From Burkholderiales bacterium (lineage in GTDB: Bacteria; Pseudomonadota; Gammaproteobacteria; Burkholderiales; Casimicrobiaceae): 64,000 nucleotides of DNA. Positions 8,020 through 17,134 of this stretch are shown one piece after another. Each line of letters opens with the position of its first letter. Positions within the stretch are counted from its first letter, which is position 1. Position numbers and translations under genes: made by a program. The stretch spans positions 167,036 to 231,035 of the forward strand of contig JAEUPL010000008.1 in the NCBI GenBank assembly GCA_016790165.1, written 5' to 3'. The notes beneath the pieces were generated by a model, which worked only from the letters and a program-made list of their open reading frames with translations, ran no database searches and was not told where the DNA came from.

Positions 8020-9075
8020 ATGAACTTGACCTCGTCTGTATCCCCCGGTGTTTTGCCCAGCCCCGCTAAGGAGTCCAATGGGGAGCTCGGTCGCATATGT
8101 CCCGTGCGCTATCGCTATGGTGCTGCTGCGATTGCGCAGGCGCCGGTCCGCGTCGCTGACACGCTCTACGTTGTCGGCGGGCTCTACGGCAATCTTGCGG
8201 CGCTGGATGAAGTGGAGCGCATGGTGGCGGCTGAAGGTGTGCACGGGCCTGCGCCCACCCTGTGCTTTAACGGTGACTTCAACTGGTTCAACGTTGATGA
8301 CGCCCGGTTCGCCGCGATCAACGAGCGCGTTCTGCTGCACGACGCCATCGTCGGCAACGTTGAAGCCGAGTTTGCCAGTGACGATGACGACGCAGGCTGC
8401 GGCTGCGCCTATCCCGACCAGGTAGATGCGGATGTTGTGACGCGGTCGAACCTGATCCACGCCCGGCTCAAGGCGACGGCACGACGCCACCCGGCGCTCG
8501 CCCGGCGCATCGCGGCCTTACCGATGCTGGCTCGCTACCAAGTGGGGGCGTGCCGCGTCGGTGTAGTACATGGCGATGCCGACTCGCTGGCCGGCTGGCG
8601 GTTTGATGTCGCAGCGCTTGATGACCGCTCGAATCGGGCGTGGCTGCGCGATGCCTTTTGCAGGGCCGCAGTGGACGTGTTCGCCAGCACGCACACGTGT
8701 TTGCCAGCACTCCGCGCGATGCCGATGGCGGGGACCCCAGGGTCCGACGATGAGACGACCGGTTGGATTTGCAACAACGGCGCCAGCGGCATGCCCAACC
8801 TGCAGGGTGACCTGGCAGGGCTTTGCACGCGAATTGGTTTGACGCCGTCGCCACATGCAGCGATCCACGAGGTTCGCGCGGGTGGTGTCTGGTTGGCCCT
8901 AGTGCCAGTGCGTTACGACGTCGCGCGCTGGCAGGCCGAGTTTCTTGCGCAATGGCCACCGGGATCGGCCGCGTGGGAGTCCTACTGGCCCCGCATCTCG
9001 CGCGGGCTCGACTACGCGCTGTCGCGGGCGATCGCTACCTCGTCTGCGGCTACCACTGGGGGCGTTTCAGCATGA
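8020..9075 (+). CDS. Metallophosphoesterase-like protein
   Basis: About 351 residues. Motifs resembling calcineurin-type phosphoesterases appear in order: VVGGLYGNLAAL near residue 50, FNGDFNWF near 90 (the GD metal pair) and GVVHGDADSLAGW near 190 (the GH-type block). A DDDDAGCGCAYPD insertion with an acidic run and two cysteines lies at about 120-135. The classical GNHE motif is not obvious, so the metal site may be altered. A GTG two codons upstream (8014) is an alternative start, and no clear ribosome-binding site decides it. The last 26 bases overlap the end of the convergent DUF2269 gene. Substrate unknown. Confidence 0.65.
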   Translation: MNLTSSVSPGVLPSPAKESNGELGRICPVRYRYGAAAIAQAPVRVADTLYVVGGLYGNLAALDEVERMVAAEGVHGPAPTLCFNGDFNWFNVDDARFAAINERVLLHDAIVGNVEAEFASDDDDAGCGCAYPDQVDADVVTRSNLIHARLKATARRHPALARRIAALPMLARYQVGACRVGVVHGDADSLAGWRFDVAALDDRSNRAWLRDAFCRAAVDVFASTHTCLPALRAMPMAGTPGSDDETTGWICNNGASGMPNLQGDLAGLCTRIGLTPSPHAAIHEVRAGGVWLALVPVRYDVARWQAEFLAQWPPGSAAWESYWPRISRGLDYALSRAIATSSAATTGGVSA

Positions 9076-9526
9076 GTGCAATGATTGCGAGCACCGCCAC
9101 GAACGCCGGTATCCCGAGCGCGAACCAATAGCGGAACAACTGGTGATACCGCGGGGGTAGCGGTTGATCCTCGGATGCCGCGCGCCGCGCGAGATCGCGC
9201 AGGCGGAGTTGCAACCAGACGACTGGCAGCCAGCATAGCCCCGTCACAAGGTAGAGCGCGATGGAGGCAACCAGCCATGGCGTGCCAAGCGGCCAGCCAG
9301 TCAGGTAAGCCAGCGCGAGGCCAGAAATCGGCTGCATCACCACTGCAGCGGCGGTGAACAGCAGGTCGGCCACAACGACGGTTCCCGCGACATGCGCGAT
9401 CACCCGAGCGTCTCCGGTACGGTGAGCCCGCAGCATGAAGAACGCGATACCTGCGCCAGTGCCCAGCAACACGGTCGCGCCGATGACATGCACCCAGCGC
9501 AGAACGTCCAGCAGCGTCAGCATCAT
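9050..9526 (-). CDS. DUF2269-like integral membrane protein
   Basis: A 158-residue membrane protein with four hydrophobic segments, resembling the predicted integral membrane family DUF2269 (start LLDVLRWVHVIGATVLLGTGAGIAFFM, with a conserved H in the first helix and MLRAHRTGD in the loop). The function of the family is not established. The start ATG at 9526 overlaps the stop of the upstream SDR-DoxX gene by ATGA, so the two are translationally coupled. Its 3' end overlaps the convergent phosphoesterase-like gene by 26 bases. Context with a DoxX-like membrane domain suggests a shared membrane or redox role, which is inference. Confidence 0.8.
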   Translation of the reverse strand: MMLTLLDVLRWVHVIGATVLLGTGAGIAFFMLRAHRTGDARVIAHVAGTVVVADLLFTAAAVVMQPISGLALAYLTGWPLGTPWLVASIALYLVTGLCWLPVVWLQLRLRDLARRAASEDQPLPPRYHQLFRYWFALGIPAFVAVLAIIALMLKRPQW

Positions 9527-10833
9527 CGGTCGTCCGCGATCGCTCGCAGCACGAGCGCAAGGAGGGCGCCCGGAACTGGCTTCAACAGTGGTCCGAGTGG
9601 ATCGAGCCATAGGGATGGCGCGAGCAGTGTGGCCGCAACCAGATAGCCCGCCGTAGCGAGCACCATACCGAGCGTGGCGACAGGCACCGCGCGCCGGTGC
9701 AGGACCATCAATCCGAGCACCGTGTCGAGCGCCGCGCCGCCGTATACGATCGTATTTGCGCGCGTTTCACTGAGGCCCATGGCGCCCAGCAGATGCAGTG
9801 CGGGCGCAGGGTGAATGACTGCCACAAGCGCCGTCAACAACCAGAACAGGGATAGCGTTGCCACCAGCGCAGGCTTTAGCAGCCAAAGTCGCGCAAACCA
9901 GCGGTCCTGCACCGTGGCGGGGTGGCTGGCGAGCGTCTGCTCGAGGCTACAAAGTGCGCGGCCCGACACCTGCCGCCACCGCGTTGCGTCGCCGCGCACG
10001 CCATGCTCGAGTTCGCGCAGTGCCGTGCTTCGTAGCGGCGAGCGCCAACCTAACCACGCCAGTGCGTCAGCGCCGCGTGCCACGGCTCGGCCGACTGCAT
10101 CCGGCAACCTAACCACAGGTGCTTCGCGCAAGGCGAGCCATGCTCGGAGGGAGACGACGACATCGCGCAGGCCATGGGCCTCCATTTCCAGCAGATCGTA
10201 GCGCTCGCCCGGTGGAATCTCGCCGTGCAGGCAGGCAACCACGGCGCCAGCAATGTCGTCGACATCCACCGTTTGCAGTGGCGCGTCCGCATGTGTCACC
10301 GGGATAACGCCCGGAAACGCTGCCAGCGCTCGCAGCAGTGCACTGCCGCCGTAGGCGCCACGTGCAAGCACCAGTCCGGGCCGCAGAATCCACCACGCGA
10401 GCTGCGAGCCAGCTTGCGCGGCCAGGTAGTCGTCGGCATCGCCTTTGCTGCGCATGAATTCGGTGTCGGCAGTCGCCGCCGCGCCTGGTGCCGAAATTTG
10501 CACAAAGCGCTGGACGCCGAGGGCGGAGGCCGCGTCAATCATCGCGACGATGGCGTCGCGCTGTATGGTCGAGACACCATCTGACCCGCTGGTCTGCAGC
10601 AGGCCGGCGCAATTGACAATGGCGTTCGGTGGGTCTTCGCGGAGCAGGGCTTGCCAGCGAGCGGCGAGCGTAAGGTCACGCAAATCAGCACACAACCAGC
10701 GCACCGATGCCTGCGCCCGTTGGGCGCGGTCAACCTGCCGACCCAACCCGGTGACACGATCGCCACGACGTAGCAACGCGGCGACAACTTCACTGCCGAT
10801 CAACCCATACGCGCCCAGGACGACGACGTGCAT
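9523..10833 (-). CDS. SDR-family NAD(P)-binding protein fused to DoxX-like membrane domain
   Basis: A 436-residue two-part protein. Residues 1-290 form an atypical short-chain dehydrogenase/epimerase domain: VVVLGAYGLIGSEVV gives the GxxGxxG dinucleotide motif, followed by CADLRD, IVNCAGLLQ and RFVQISAPGA. The usual Tyr-x-x-x-Lys pair is not clear; the region reads MRSKGDADDYL. Residues about 310-436 carry four hydrophobic helices of the DoxX-like type. Such fusions are found in proteobacteria and are annotated as NAD(P)H-binding proteins without a known substrate. ATG 10833 is preferred over a TTG at 10845. It lies 42 bases after bcp on the same strand and overlaps the DUF2269 gene, suggesting a three-gene operon. 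Confidence 0.85.
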   Translation of the reverse strand: MHVVVLGAYGLIGSEVVAALLRRGDRVTGLGRQVDRAQRAQASVRWLCADLRDLTLAARWQALLREDPPNAIVNCAGLLQTSGSDGVSTIQRDAIVAMIDAASALGVQRFVQISAPGAAATADTEFMRSKGDADDYLAAQAGSQLAWWILRPGLVLARGAYGGSALLRALAAFPGVIPVTHADAPLQTVDVDDIAGAVVACLHGEIPPGERYDLLEMEAHGLRDVVVSLRAWLALREAPVVRLPDAVGRAVARGADALAWLGWRSPLRSTALRELEHGVRGDATRWRQVSGRALCSLEQTLASHPATVQDRWFARLWLLKPALVATLSLFWLLTALVAVIHPAPALHLLGAMGLSETRANTIVYGGAALDTVLGLMVLHRRAVPVATLGMVLATAGYLVAATLLAPSLWLDPLGPLLKPVPGALLALVLRAIADDR

Positions 10834-10875
10834 CAGACGCCCCAATACTGCGTGTGGGCCGCCCCGGCCAGCATG

Positions 10876-11340
10876 CTACTTCGGCTGCGCTCGAACCGCG
10901 TCCAGCACCGCCTGCGCATGGCCCGCGACCTTGACGCCACGCCATTCCTGGCGCAACTTTCCGTCCGGGCCGATCAGAAATGTGCTGCGCACCACACCTC
11001 GCACCTGCTTGCCGTACATGTTTTTCATGTGAATCACATCGAATTGCGCGCAAAGCTTCTCATCCGGATCCGAGATCAGGGGGAAAGGGAAGCCCTGTTT
11101 CGCGCAGAAGTGGTCGTGCGATTTCACGCTGTCACGCGAGACACCGAGCACCATGGCGTTGGCCGCAACGAACTGAGCGTGCAGCGCCGAAAAATCGAGG
11201 CCCTCCGTGGTACAGCCGGGCGTGCTGTCCTTCGGATAGAAGTAGAGCACGACGAAGCGGCCGCGGCAGTCTGAAATCTTGAATCGCCCGCCACCCGAGG
11301 TGGAGAGCTCAATGTCGGGGAGTTGGGATGAGGTCTTCAC
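10876..11340 (-). CDS. bcp: Peroxiredoxin of the Bcp/PrxQ type
   Basis: A 154-residue thiol peroxidase that reduces hydrogen peroxide and organic hydroperoxides using thioredoxin. The peroxidatic Cys43 lies in YPKDSTPGCTTEG. The E. coli-type resolving Cys five residues later is absent, and instead Cys79 (DHFCAKQGFPFPLISD) lies 36 residues on. This is the alpha-3 resolving arrangement described for PrxQ of Xanthomonas. The gene starts with GTG at 11340 (MKTSSQLPD). It is first in a likely operon with the SDR-DoxX and DUF2269 genes. The secreted protease gene on the other strand begins 125 bases away. Confidence 0.93.
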   Translation of the reverse strand: MKTSSQLPDIELSTSGGGRFKISDCRGRFVVLYFYPKDSTPGCTTEGLDFSALHAQFVAANAMVLGVSRDSVKSHDHFCAKQGFPFPLISDPDEKLCAQFDVIHMKNMYGKQVRGVVRSTFLIGPDGKLRQEWRGVKVAGHAQAVLDAVRAQPK

Positions 11341-11465
11341 GTGTCAAGTTTGCCACATACGTAGGTAGGGTTTCGCCATCGCAACTCGGCGGGTCTGCGT
11401 CTACACTGCGTTCGCGATCGTGTCAGACTGTTCCTGCGTCGTCGCTCGTCGCTTCGAAGGCTTCT

Positions 11466-14066
11466 ATGAAAGAGAACATCATATTGCTCCGGCTGCGGTT
11501 CTACCGTTCGATTGCCGCGGTGACGTCGTCGTTGGGCCTGGTGCCTTTGGTGACCGGATTCAGCGCGCAGCCGACCACGCTGGAGGATCTCGCTGGCGTG
11601 GCGCAATGTGTCGTTGAGGGGCACGTGGCCGCGTCCGAGGCTCAGGCGGTGGGCGTGGGTATTGTCACTTCGTACGTCCTGCGCGATGCGACTGCCCACG
11701 GCGATTGTGGCGCGGTGCGTGACGATTGGCGGTTCGAGATGGTGGGGGGGGCGTTGCCGTCGGGCGAGAGACTCGCCATTGCCGGGATCCGCGCACCTGT
11801 GCCCGGTGACCGTGTCGTCGTGTTGCTGAAGCAGTCTCCGCCGTGGCCCGACGGCCGTGTGCGCTGGCTTCCTGTGGAAGGTCCGCAGGGTGTGTTTCGC
11901 GCACTGCCTGCCGTCACAGCGTCCTCCACCGCGGCCGTCGTCACGATCGCCGATGCCGCGGGGACGAGCTTGGGCCGCGTGGCAGGCGTTGCCGCGTCCG
12001 GTGCGGGGGCATTTGCCAAGCGTACGGTGAGCTCGATGGAGCGGAAGATTCGCCAGACGGATGCCGCTGCGGCGACTCAGTGGAAATTTAGCGAAGATGT
12101 CGAGCTGAGCGAGTTCGTGAGCACACTGGCGGCAATGGTCACAGGTACGACCCCCGAGTCGCGCAGTGCAGCGTTTGAGTCGTTGGCCGCTCGCGGACGG
12201 CGGCCCCCGTCGGAAACACAGTGGCCTGTCGGGCAGCCGGAACAGATTGAGCAGTACCGACAGATGCGGGAGATCGATTGCAGTACCCGCCCAGATTCCG
12301 CGAGCAGCGTGCAGGCTTCTGTGACGCCCTGTGTTGGCACGCTTCGTCCGTCGTCCACCGTTGCGCCCGCAATGGTTGATCGTGCCAAATACAACCTGCT
12401 GGACAATGGCGATCAACTCTGGAATCCATACCCGGCTAGCTTTGGGAGTCTCTACCAGCTCGATACCGCGCTGATGGCTGAGTGGAACCGTTACGCGGAT
12501 CACTTCCGCTGGGGGGCGCCGACAGGTAGCTGGGGACGAAACAGTCGCAATGACATGGGCGGGTTTCCCACCAGTGCGCAGCTCGTGGGCATATACGGTG
12601 CCGGCACGGACTGGGGCGCAAGCACGCTGGGCGTCACCATCAATCACACGTTCTGTGCCGAGACGACGACCGAATATTTTCTGGGAATCCCGATTCGGAC
12701 GTACTGTTCCCGCTACAGCCACGAGTCCGATGTGTTCCTGAATCCAAACAAGTCATTTACCCTGTCTGACTACGACGTACGCTATGGAATCACGAGCTTC
12801 TCTACGTATTCGGTGCGGGAGGTATTGCATCACGAATTGGGCCACGCGTTCGGCCTCGATCACTCCAACGAGCCCGCCTTGATGCAACCCTACGTCAACC
12901 AGCTGGGCTGGCTGGCCTGGCCCGACGACGTTGCGGGTGCGCGCGCGAAATGGTCGGGGCAGGCACGGTACGTCCGAAGCGTCGTTCTGAGGGCAGTGCA
13001 GTTGTATACGCCCGCCCAGAACGGCGGTTCGCGATGGGGCATCGGCAATGCCCACCCGTACCGGGTTGGGCAGAACATCCGCTTGCCTTCTTACGTGCTG
13101 AACAACTTCAACAACGCGGCGGAAATCAATTTCACCGTCGAGTGGTATCTGACCGATGCACCAGGGACCTTCGCCGGGAGTTACCACTACCTCGGTACGG
13201 TGACACATGGGACGGTAAATCCCGGTTTGAACCAGATTGCTGCGGGGCAGCTGTTGCCGCTTCCCGTCGGTGTGACCGGGACCTGGTATGTGACTGCCTA
13301 TCTTCGAAACGCAGGCGAGTCGTCGGGCACGATTGATGGTTACCCTGACCCAGTTGTCCTTGTGTATGTAGATGATCATGGCGATTCGGCGATTGCCTCC
13401 ACGATGCTCCAACCGAATGGTTCGATCGCGGGCGTAATCGGGGTCATCGGCGATGCCGACTGGTTTGGGGTGACGACGCCGTCTAGTGGGACATTGACGA
13501 TCCGCAGCACCGGATCGACGGATGTCGCGGCAACGCTCTACGCGGCTGACGGGACGACGGTGCTGGCTTACAACGACGACGATCCAGCTCCCAATTTTCG
13601 CGTGAGTCGGGTACTTGCTGCCGGCACTTACTTTCTAAAGGTCAACCATTACGCGAACAGCAACGTCGGTGTGTATGGTGTGATCTCCCAGTTCGTACCG
13701 CTTGGTTGTTCGCTAAGTCTTTCGATCCCGCCATCGCCGCCTTTCGCGACAGACGCCGGTCGTGCAATCGTGCAGTTGATGCAGGGCCGTAGTCCTGGCG
13801 ATCTTGGTTTGCTGGATGACGCTGCGGATCGGGCGGGGCTATTCCTCGCCGATCGCGTGTGGGATATCGATGGCGACGGGTTCGTGACACCAGATCGCGA
13901 CGGAGTTATCCTGCTTCGCGCGCTGCTCGGATTTGCCGGCTCTGCGGTCACGCAAGGGGTGCCCACGGCGGGCGCGACTCGAACGAGTTGGATGGCTACG
14001 TCGGCGCCGACGTCCGCCAACTCAATCCGTCTCTACCTGAATCAGGTCTGCGGCGGCGCGTTCTGA
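11466..14066 (+). CDS. Secreted M10-like zinc metalloprotease with PPC and dockerin-like C-terminus
   Basis: An 866-residue exported protein. The N-terminus has a hydrophobic signal region (about residues 12-35). Residues about 300-500 form a metzincin domain: the zinc motif HELGHAFGLDH at 456-466 fits HExxHxxGxxH, with a likely Met-turn in ALMQPY. A beta-rich region follows, then a pre-peptidase C-terminal (PPC) domain at about 635-745 (DWFGVTTPSSGTLTI...GTYFLKVNHY). The last ~120 residues are a dockerin-like module: a degenerate first half, then WDIDGDGFVTPDRDG with LLRALLG and GATRT. A GAAGG site six bases before ATG 11466 supports the start. The role is probably extracellular proteolysis; the substrate is unknown. 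It is convergent with arnD. Confidence 0.88.
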   Translation: MKENIILLRLRFYRSIAAVTSSLGLVPLVTGFSAQPTTLEDLAGVAQCVVEGHVAASEAQAVGVGIVTSYVLRDATAHGDCGAVRDDWRFEMVGGALPSGERLAIAGIRAPVPGDRVVVLLKQSPPWPDGRVRWLPVEGPQGVFRALPAVTASSTAAVVTIADAAGTSLGRVAGVAASGAGAFAKRTVSSMERKIRQTDAAAATQWKFSEDVELSEFVSTLAAMVTGTTPESRSAAFESLAARGRRPPSETQWPVGQPEQIEQYRQMREIDCSTRPDSASSVQASVTPCVGTLRPSSTVAPAMVDRAKYNLLDNGDQLWNPYPASFGSLYQLDTALMAEWNRYADHFRWGAPTGSWGRNSRNDMGGFPTSAQLVGIYGAGTDWGASTLGVTINHTFCAETTTEYFLGIPIRTYCSRYSHESDVFLNPNKSFTLSDYDVRYGITSFSTYSVREVLHHELGHAFGLDHSNEPALMQPYVNQLGWLAWPDDVAGARAKWSGQARYVRSVVLRAVQLYTPAQNGGSRWGIGNAHPYRVGQNIRLPSYVLNNFNNAAEINFTVEWYLTDAPGTFAGSYHYLGTVTHGTVNPGLNQIAAGQLLPLPVGVTGTWYVTAYLRNAGESSGTIDGYPDPVVLVYVDDHGDSAIASTMLQPNGSIAGVIGVIGDADWFGVTTPSSGTLTIRSTGSTDVAATLYAADGTTVLAYNDDDPAPNFRVSRVLAAGTYFLKVNHYANSNVGVYGVISQFVPLGCSLSLSIPPSPPFATDAGRAIVQLMQGRSPGDLGLLDDAADRAGLFLADRVWDIDGDGFVTPDRDGVILLRALLGFAGSAVTQGVPTAGATRTSWMATSAPTSANSIRLYLNQVCGGAF

Positions 14067-14120
14067 TTGCGTGCGCTGCCGTATCGTTGCCGACGCTGCG
14101 GAGTTCCGATCCGCGCGTTG

Positions 14121-15077
14121 CTAGGGAGCAGGCGCGCCAGACAGCGCGCTGGCGGATGCAAGGTAGCGCGGGCCTTGCATAAAAAGATCTCCTGAACGTC
14201 CCGCAACGCTGCCCCATCGGACTTCGCAAAACGGTAACGTCGCCAGATCAAGGCTGGAAAAGTACAGCTCCGTAGTGCACAGGGTGTAGCCCTGGTCGCG
14301 CCACCCGGTGAGCAGTCGCTCCATCACGGGAAACAACGCCAAACCCTCCAGCTCTGCGTGCAACGTGAAGACGTGGTCACGCGGCGCAACGGTGGCTTGC
14401 AATAGCCGCAGATGGACGTTTTCTGCCGTGCAATCGTCAACGCCAAGCAGTTCGTCAAGCGTTGGAAGGGTCGTCGGCACCTGCGGGACTGGCATGGCCT
14501 CGCCACGTACCAACGGCCAGAAGGGGCCGACGTCGCGCTGAGGGCCGTCGACGCGTGAATCGGTGGCGTAGCGATAGCCCAGTCGCCCTTGTTCACGCAA
14601 GGCTTCGCGACTCATCTGCCAACCGGCCGCACCGCAGGTAAGCGCTGGTTCGCCGAACACCTTTTCGTAGCGCTCATGCGCACGTTGCATCTGCCGCCGG
14701 GCCCATGCGTCGGGCTTGTGCATGACGCCGTCCTGCCACACCACATGATCCCAGCAATGGATCCCGCACTCGAAGCCAGCGTCGCGGGTGGCACGCATCA
14801 CGTCGGCCCCCCGTTTGCCGATGTCGGGTCCGGGCAGCAGGGTGCCATAGAGCAGGGTTTTGAGGCCGTAGTTGCTGCGCACCGATGTACGGCGTACTTT
14901 CGCGAGAAAACCAGGACGAAAGATGCGTTTCAAAGCGCGGCCGGTGTGATCGGGCCCCATCGAGAAGAGAAAGGTCGCGCCAACGTTTTCGCGGCGGAAA
15001 AGCTCGATGAGGCGCGGTACACCTTCGAGCGTTCCGCGCAACGTGTCTACGTCAACCTTGAGGCAAAGGTGAGGCAT
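14121..15077 (-). CDS. arnD: 4-deoxy-4-formamido-L-arabinose-phosphoundecaprenol deformylase
   Basis: A 318-residue polysaccharide-deacetylase (NodB-fold) enzyme that removes the formyl group from undecaprenyl-phosphate-Ara4FN, giving the Ara4N donor for ArnT. Metal and catalytic motifs are visible: LKVDVDTLRGTLEGVPRL at the N-terminus (Asp9/Asp11), the histidine block GIHCWDHVVWQ, CGAAGWQ, and VFTLHAELEG near the end. Order and wording match ArnD of enteric bacteria. It is the last gene of the arn operon, 17 bases after the decarboxylase gene. About 54 bases separate its stop from the convergent protease gene; I see no hairpin there. Confidence 0.95.
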   Translation of the reverse strand: MPHLCLKVDVDTLRGTLEGVPRLIELFRRENVGATFLFSMGPDHTGRALKRIFRPGFLAKVRRTSVRSNYGLKTLLYGTLLPGPDIGKRGADVMRATRDAGFECGIHCWDHVVWQDGVMHKPDAWARRQMQRAHERYEKVFGEPALTCGAAGWQMSREALREQGRLGYRYATDSRVDGPQRDVGPFWPLVRGEAMPVPQVPTTLPTLDELLGVDDCTAENVHLRLLQATVAPRDHVFTLHAELEGLALFPVMERLLTGWRDQGYTLCTTELYFSSLDLATLPFCEVRWGSVAGRSGDLFMQGPRYLASASALSGAPAP

Positions 15078-15094
15078 CGTGCGGCGCGACTAAA

Positions 15095-16135
15095 TCAGCG
15101 CGATGTGAGCATGTGGCGGGCCTCGGCGCGGCTTGCTTCCAGAATCTTGCGCAGCCCCTGAGCCAGCGTGACCCGCGGCAACCAGCCGAGTTCGTCAACC
15201 GTGTTCGTGATTTTGGGGGTGCGGTTCTGTACGTCCTGGTAGCCCGACCCGTAATACGCGCCGGAAGAGGTTTCCACAATCGTGGTCTTCTCCGCACCAC
15301 CCGCATATTCAGGGTACTCCTTCGCAAGACGCAGTAGCGTGTCGGCGAGCTCGCGAATGGAATGATTGTTCGACGGATTGCCGATGTTGTAGATCTTGCC
15401 GCTCGCCACATTGCCGGGATTGGCCAGAATCGTCATCAACGCAGCAATCGCATCGTCAATGTCCGTAAAACTGCGTCGTGCGTGGCCGCCGTCTACCAGT
15501 TGAATTGGCTCGCCGCGGATGATGTGACCGAGGAACTGCGTAATCACGCGTGCGCCGCCAGGGCCGGCAGCGGTGAGGGAGTCGAGCCCGGCGCCGATCC
15601 AGTTGAACGGACGGAACAGCGTGTAATCCAGCTCGCCTTTCAGGCCGTAGGCGTGAATGATGCGGTCCATCAACTGCTTCGACGTCGAGTAAATCCAGCG
15701 CGGTTTGTTAATCGGGCCAACCACCAGATTCGACTGCTCCGGGTCGAACTCAGCATCGGGACACATACCGTACACCTCGGAGGTGGACGGAAAAATCAGG
15801 CGCTTCTTGTGTTTCACACACATGCGCACAATGGGCAGATTTGCCTCAAAATCGAGTTCGAACACACGCAACGGATCGCGCACGTAAGTCGCTGGCGTCG
15901 CGATGGCGACCAGCGGCAGAACCACATCGCAGGCAGCGACCTGCGCGTCGATCCAATCGGTGCTCGTCAGCATGTCGCGCTCGTGAAAACTCATGCGCGC
16001 GTGGTCGTTCAGGGCGCCAAGTCGATGCGCCGACAAGTCCATTCCCACCACCTGCCAATCAGTGGTCTCAAGAATGGCACGGCTCAAGTGGTGGCCGATG
16101 AAGCCATTGGCGCCAAGGATCAGGATTTTTTTCAT
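15095..16135 (-). CDS. arnA: UDP-glucuronate decarboxylase (stand-alone ArnA dehydrogenase domain)
   Basis: A 346-residue enzyme equivalent to the C-terminal half of E. coli ArnA, which oxidatively decarboxylates UDP-glucuronate to UDP-4-keto-pentose with NAD+. Visible residues match the known catalytic set: GANGFIG NAD motif (8-14), Ser119-Glu120 in PSTSEVYG (ArnA Ser433/Glu434), Tyr149/Lys153 in WIYSTSKQ, and Arg221 in RRSFTDI (ArnA Arg619). The formyltransferase half is a separate gene upstream, with a 51-base gap between them. It is fed by Ugd, which is not in the window. An Arn-specific role rather than UDP-xylose synthase is supported by the operon. Confidence 0.93.
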   Translation of the reverse strand: MKKILILGANGFIGHHLSRAILETTDWQVVGMDLSAHRLGALNDHARMSFHERDMLTSTDWIDAQVAACDVVLPLVAIATPATYVRDPLRVFELDFEANLPIVRMCVKHKKRLIFPSTSEVYGMCPDAEFDPEQSNLVVGPINKPRWIYSTSKQLMDRIIHAYGLKGELDYTLFRPFNWIGAGLDSLTAAGPGGARVITQFLGHIIRGEPIQLVDGGHARRSFTDIDDAIAALMTILANPGNVASGKIYNIGNPSNNHSIRELADTLLRLAKEYPEYAGGAEKTTIVETSSGAYYGSGYQDVQNRTPKITNTVDELGWLPRVTLAQGLRKILEASRAEARHMLTSR

Positions 16136-16186
16136 GTTGGGGAGTGCGGCGCGTTGTGCATGCGCGGCTGCGAGCCGGGAAGCCCG

Positions 16187-17134
16187 TTATTGTTTCATGG
16201 ACTGTGTGAGAGATTCGTTCGCCGCCAACCACAACTGGCTAGCCGTCGTGTCCAGCGTTTCGCCGCTCACGATTAGACGTAGTGGAACCAGCAGCTGCCC
16301 GTCGCCGCAGACGAAGCCGAGCTCGCCATCGTGGGTAACGTCGGCGGCGCCACATGTGCGCGTCGCGCCTCTCCTCGCCTTGGCCCGTGCAACACGAGCC
16401 TTTGCGACCACGAATCGTGTGCTACCGACATCGGTGAAGGCACCGGGGTAGGGGGGGGCCACGGCGCGGACAAGGTTGTAGACAGCGGCGGCTGGCTGCG
16501 CCCAGTCGATTCGACCGTCTTCTGGTTTTCGGCCCGAGTAATATGAGCCTGCCTTCAGGTCCAGCGGTACGCTGGGCGCGGTACCTGCAATAAGCTGAGG
16601 CAGTGCGCGGGCGAGGGTCAGTTCCGCTGCGACGGTCACCTTCTGGAACACCTCGAACGCCGTGTCATCGGAAAGAATGGGCACCGCCGTCTGCGCGACC
16701 AGATTGCCCGCGTCCGGTTTGATCTCCATGTAGTGCAGCGAGGCACCCGTCTCCCGCTCACCGTGAAGCACCGCCCAGTTGACCGGTACCCGTCCCCGGT
16801 ACTTCGGGAGCAGGGAGCCGTGCACGTTGAGCGCACCGCGCGTCGGGATACTCAGCATGTCAGCGCCAAGCATCTTGCGGTAGTAAAACGAAAACAAGAA
16901 ATCGGGCGCCAGGGCGCGGATGCGCGCCACTACCTCGGCGACATTGGCGTCGTCCGGCGTGATGAACGGTATGCGCTGGTCGGCGCAAACCTGGGCCACC
17001 GAGTCGTACCAGATCGTTTCGGTGGGTGAATCCTCGTGCGTCAGCACCAGAGCAATGTCCACCCCCTGATCGAGCAGCACTCGCAGACAACGCACGCCCA
17101 CGTTGTGGTACGCAAAGACGACAGCGCGGGTCAT
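16187..17134 (-). CDS. arnA: UDP-Ara4N formyltransferase (stand-alone ArnA transformylase domain)
   Basis: A 315-residue protein equivalent to the N-terminal half of E. coli ArnA. It transfers a formyl group from 10-formyl-tetrahydrofolate to UDP-L-Ara4N. The catalytic triad is visible at Asn103 and His105 (ALNVHGSLLPKYRGR) and Asp141 (IKPDAGNLV), one residue offset from ArnA Asn102/His104/Asp140. The C-terminal part (about 205-300) resembles the formyltransferase C-domain. The ATG at 17134 overlaps the arnC stop by ATGA. Separation of the two ArnA activities into adjacent genes is known from other Betaproteobacteria such as Burkholderia. The gene order within the operon differs from the enteric one. 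Confidence 0.93.
   Translation of the reverse strand: MTRAVVFAYHNVGVRCLRVLLDQGVDIALVLTHEDSPTETIWYDSVAQVCADQRIPFITPDDANVAEVVARIRALAPDFLFSFYYRKMLGADMLSIPTRGALNVHGSLLPKYRGRVPVNWAVLHGERETGASLHYMEIKPDAGNLVAQTAVPILSDDTAFEVFQKVTVAAELTLARALPQLIAGTAPSVPLDLKAGSYYSGRKPEDGRIDWAQPAAAVYNLVRAVAPPYPGAFTDVGSTRFVVAKARVARAKARRGATRTCGAADVTHDGELGFVCGDGQLLVPLRLIVSGETLDTTASQLWLAANESLTQSMKQ

Noticed and set aside
11337-12722. 461-codon minus-strand frame opposite the M10-like protease
   Set aside because: Shadow frame overlapping a gene with a clear zinc motif and domain order.
14067-14120. Bidirectional terminator sought between the M10 protease and arnD
   Set aside because: No stable stem with a T-run could be seen in the 54-base gap.
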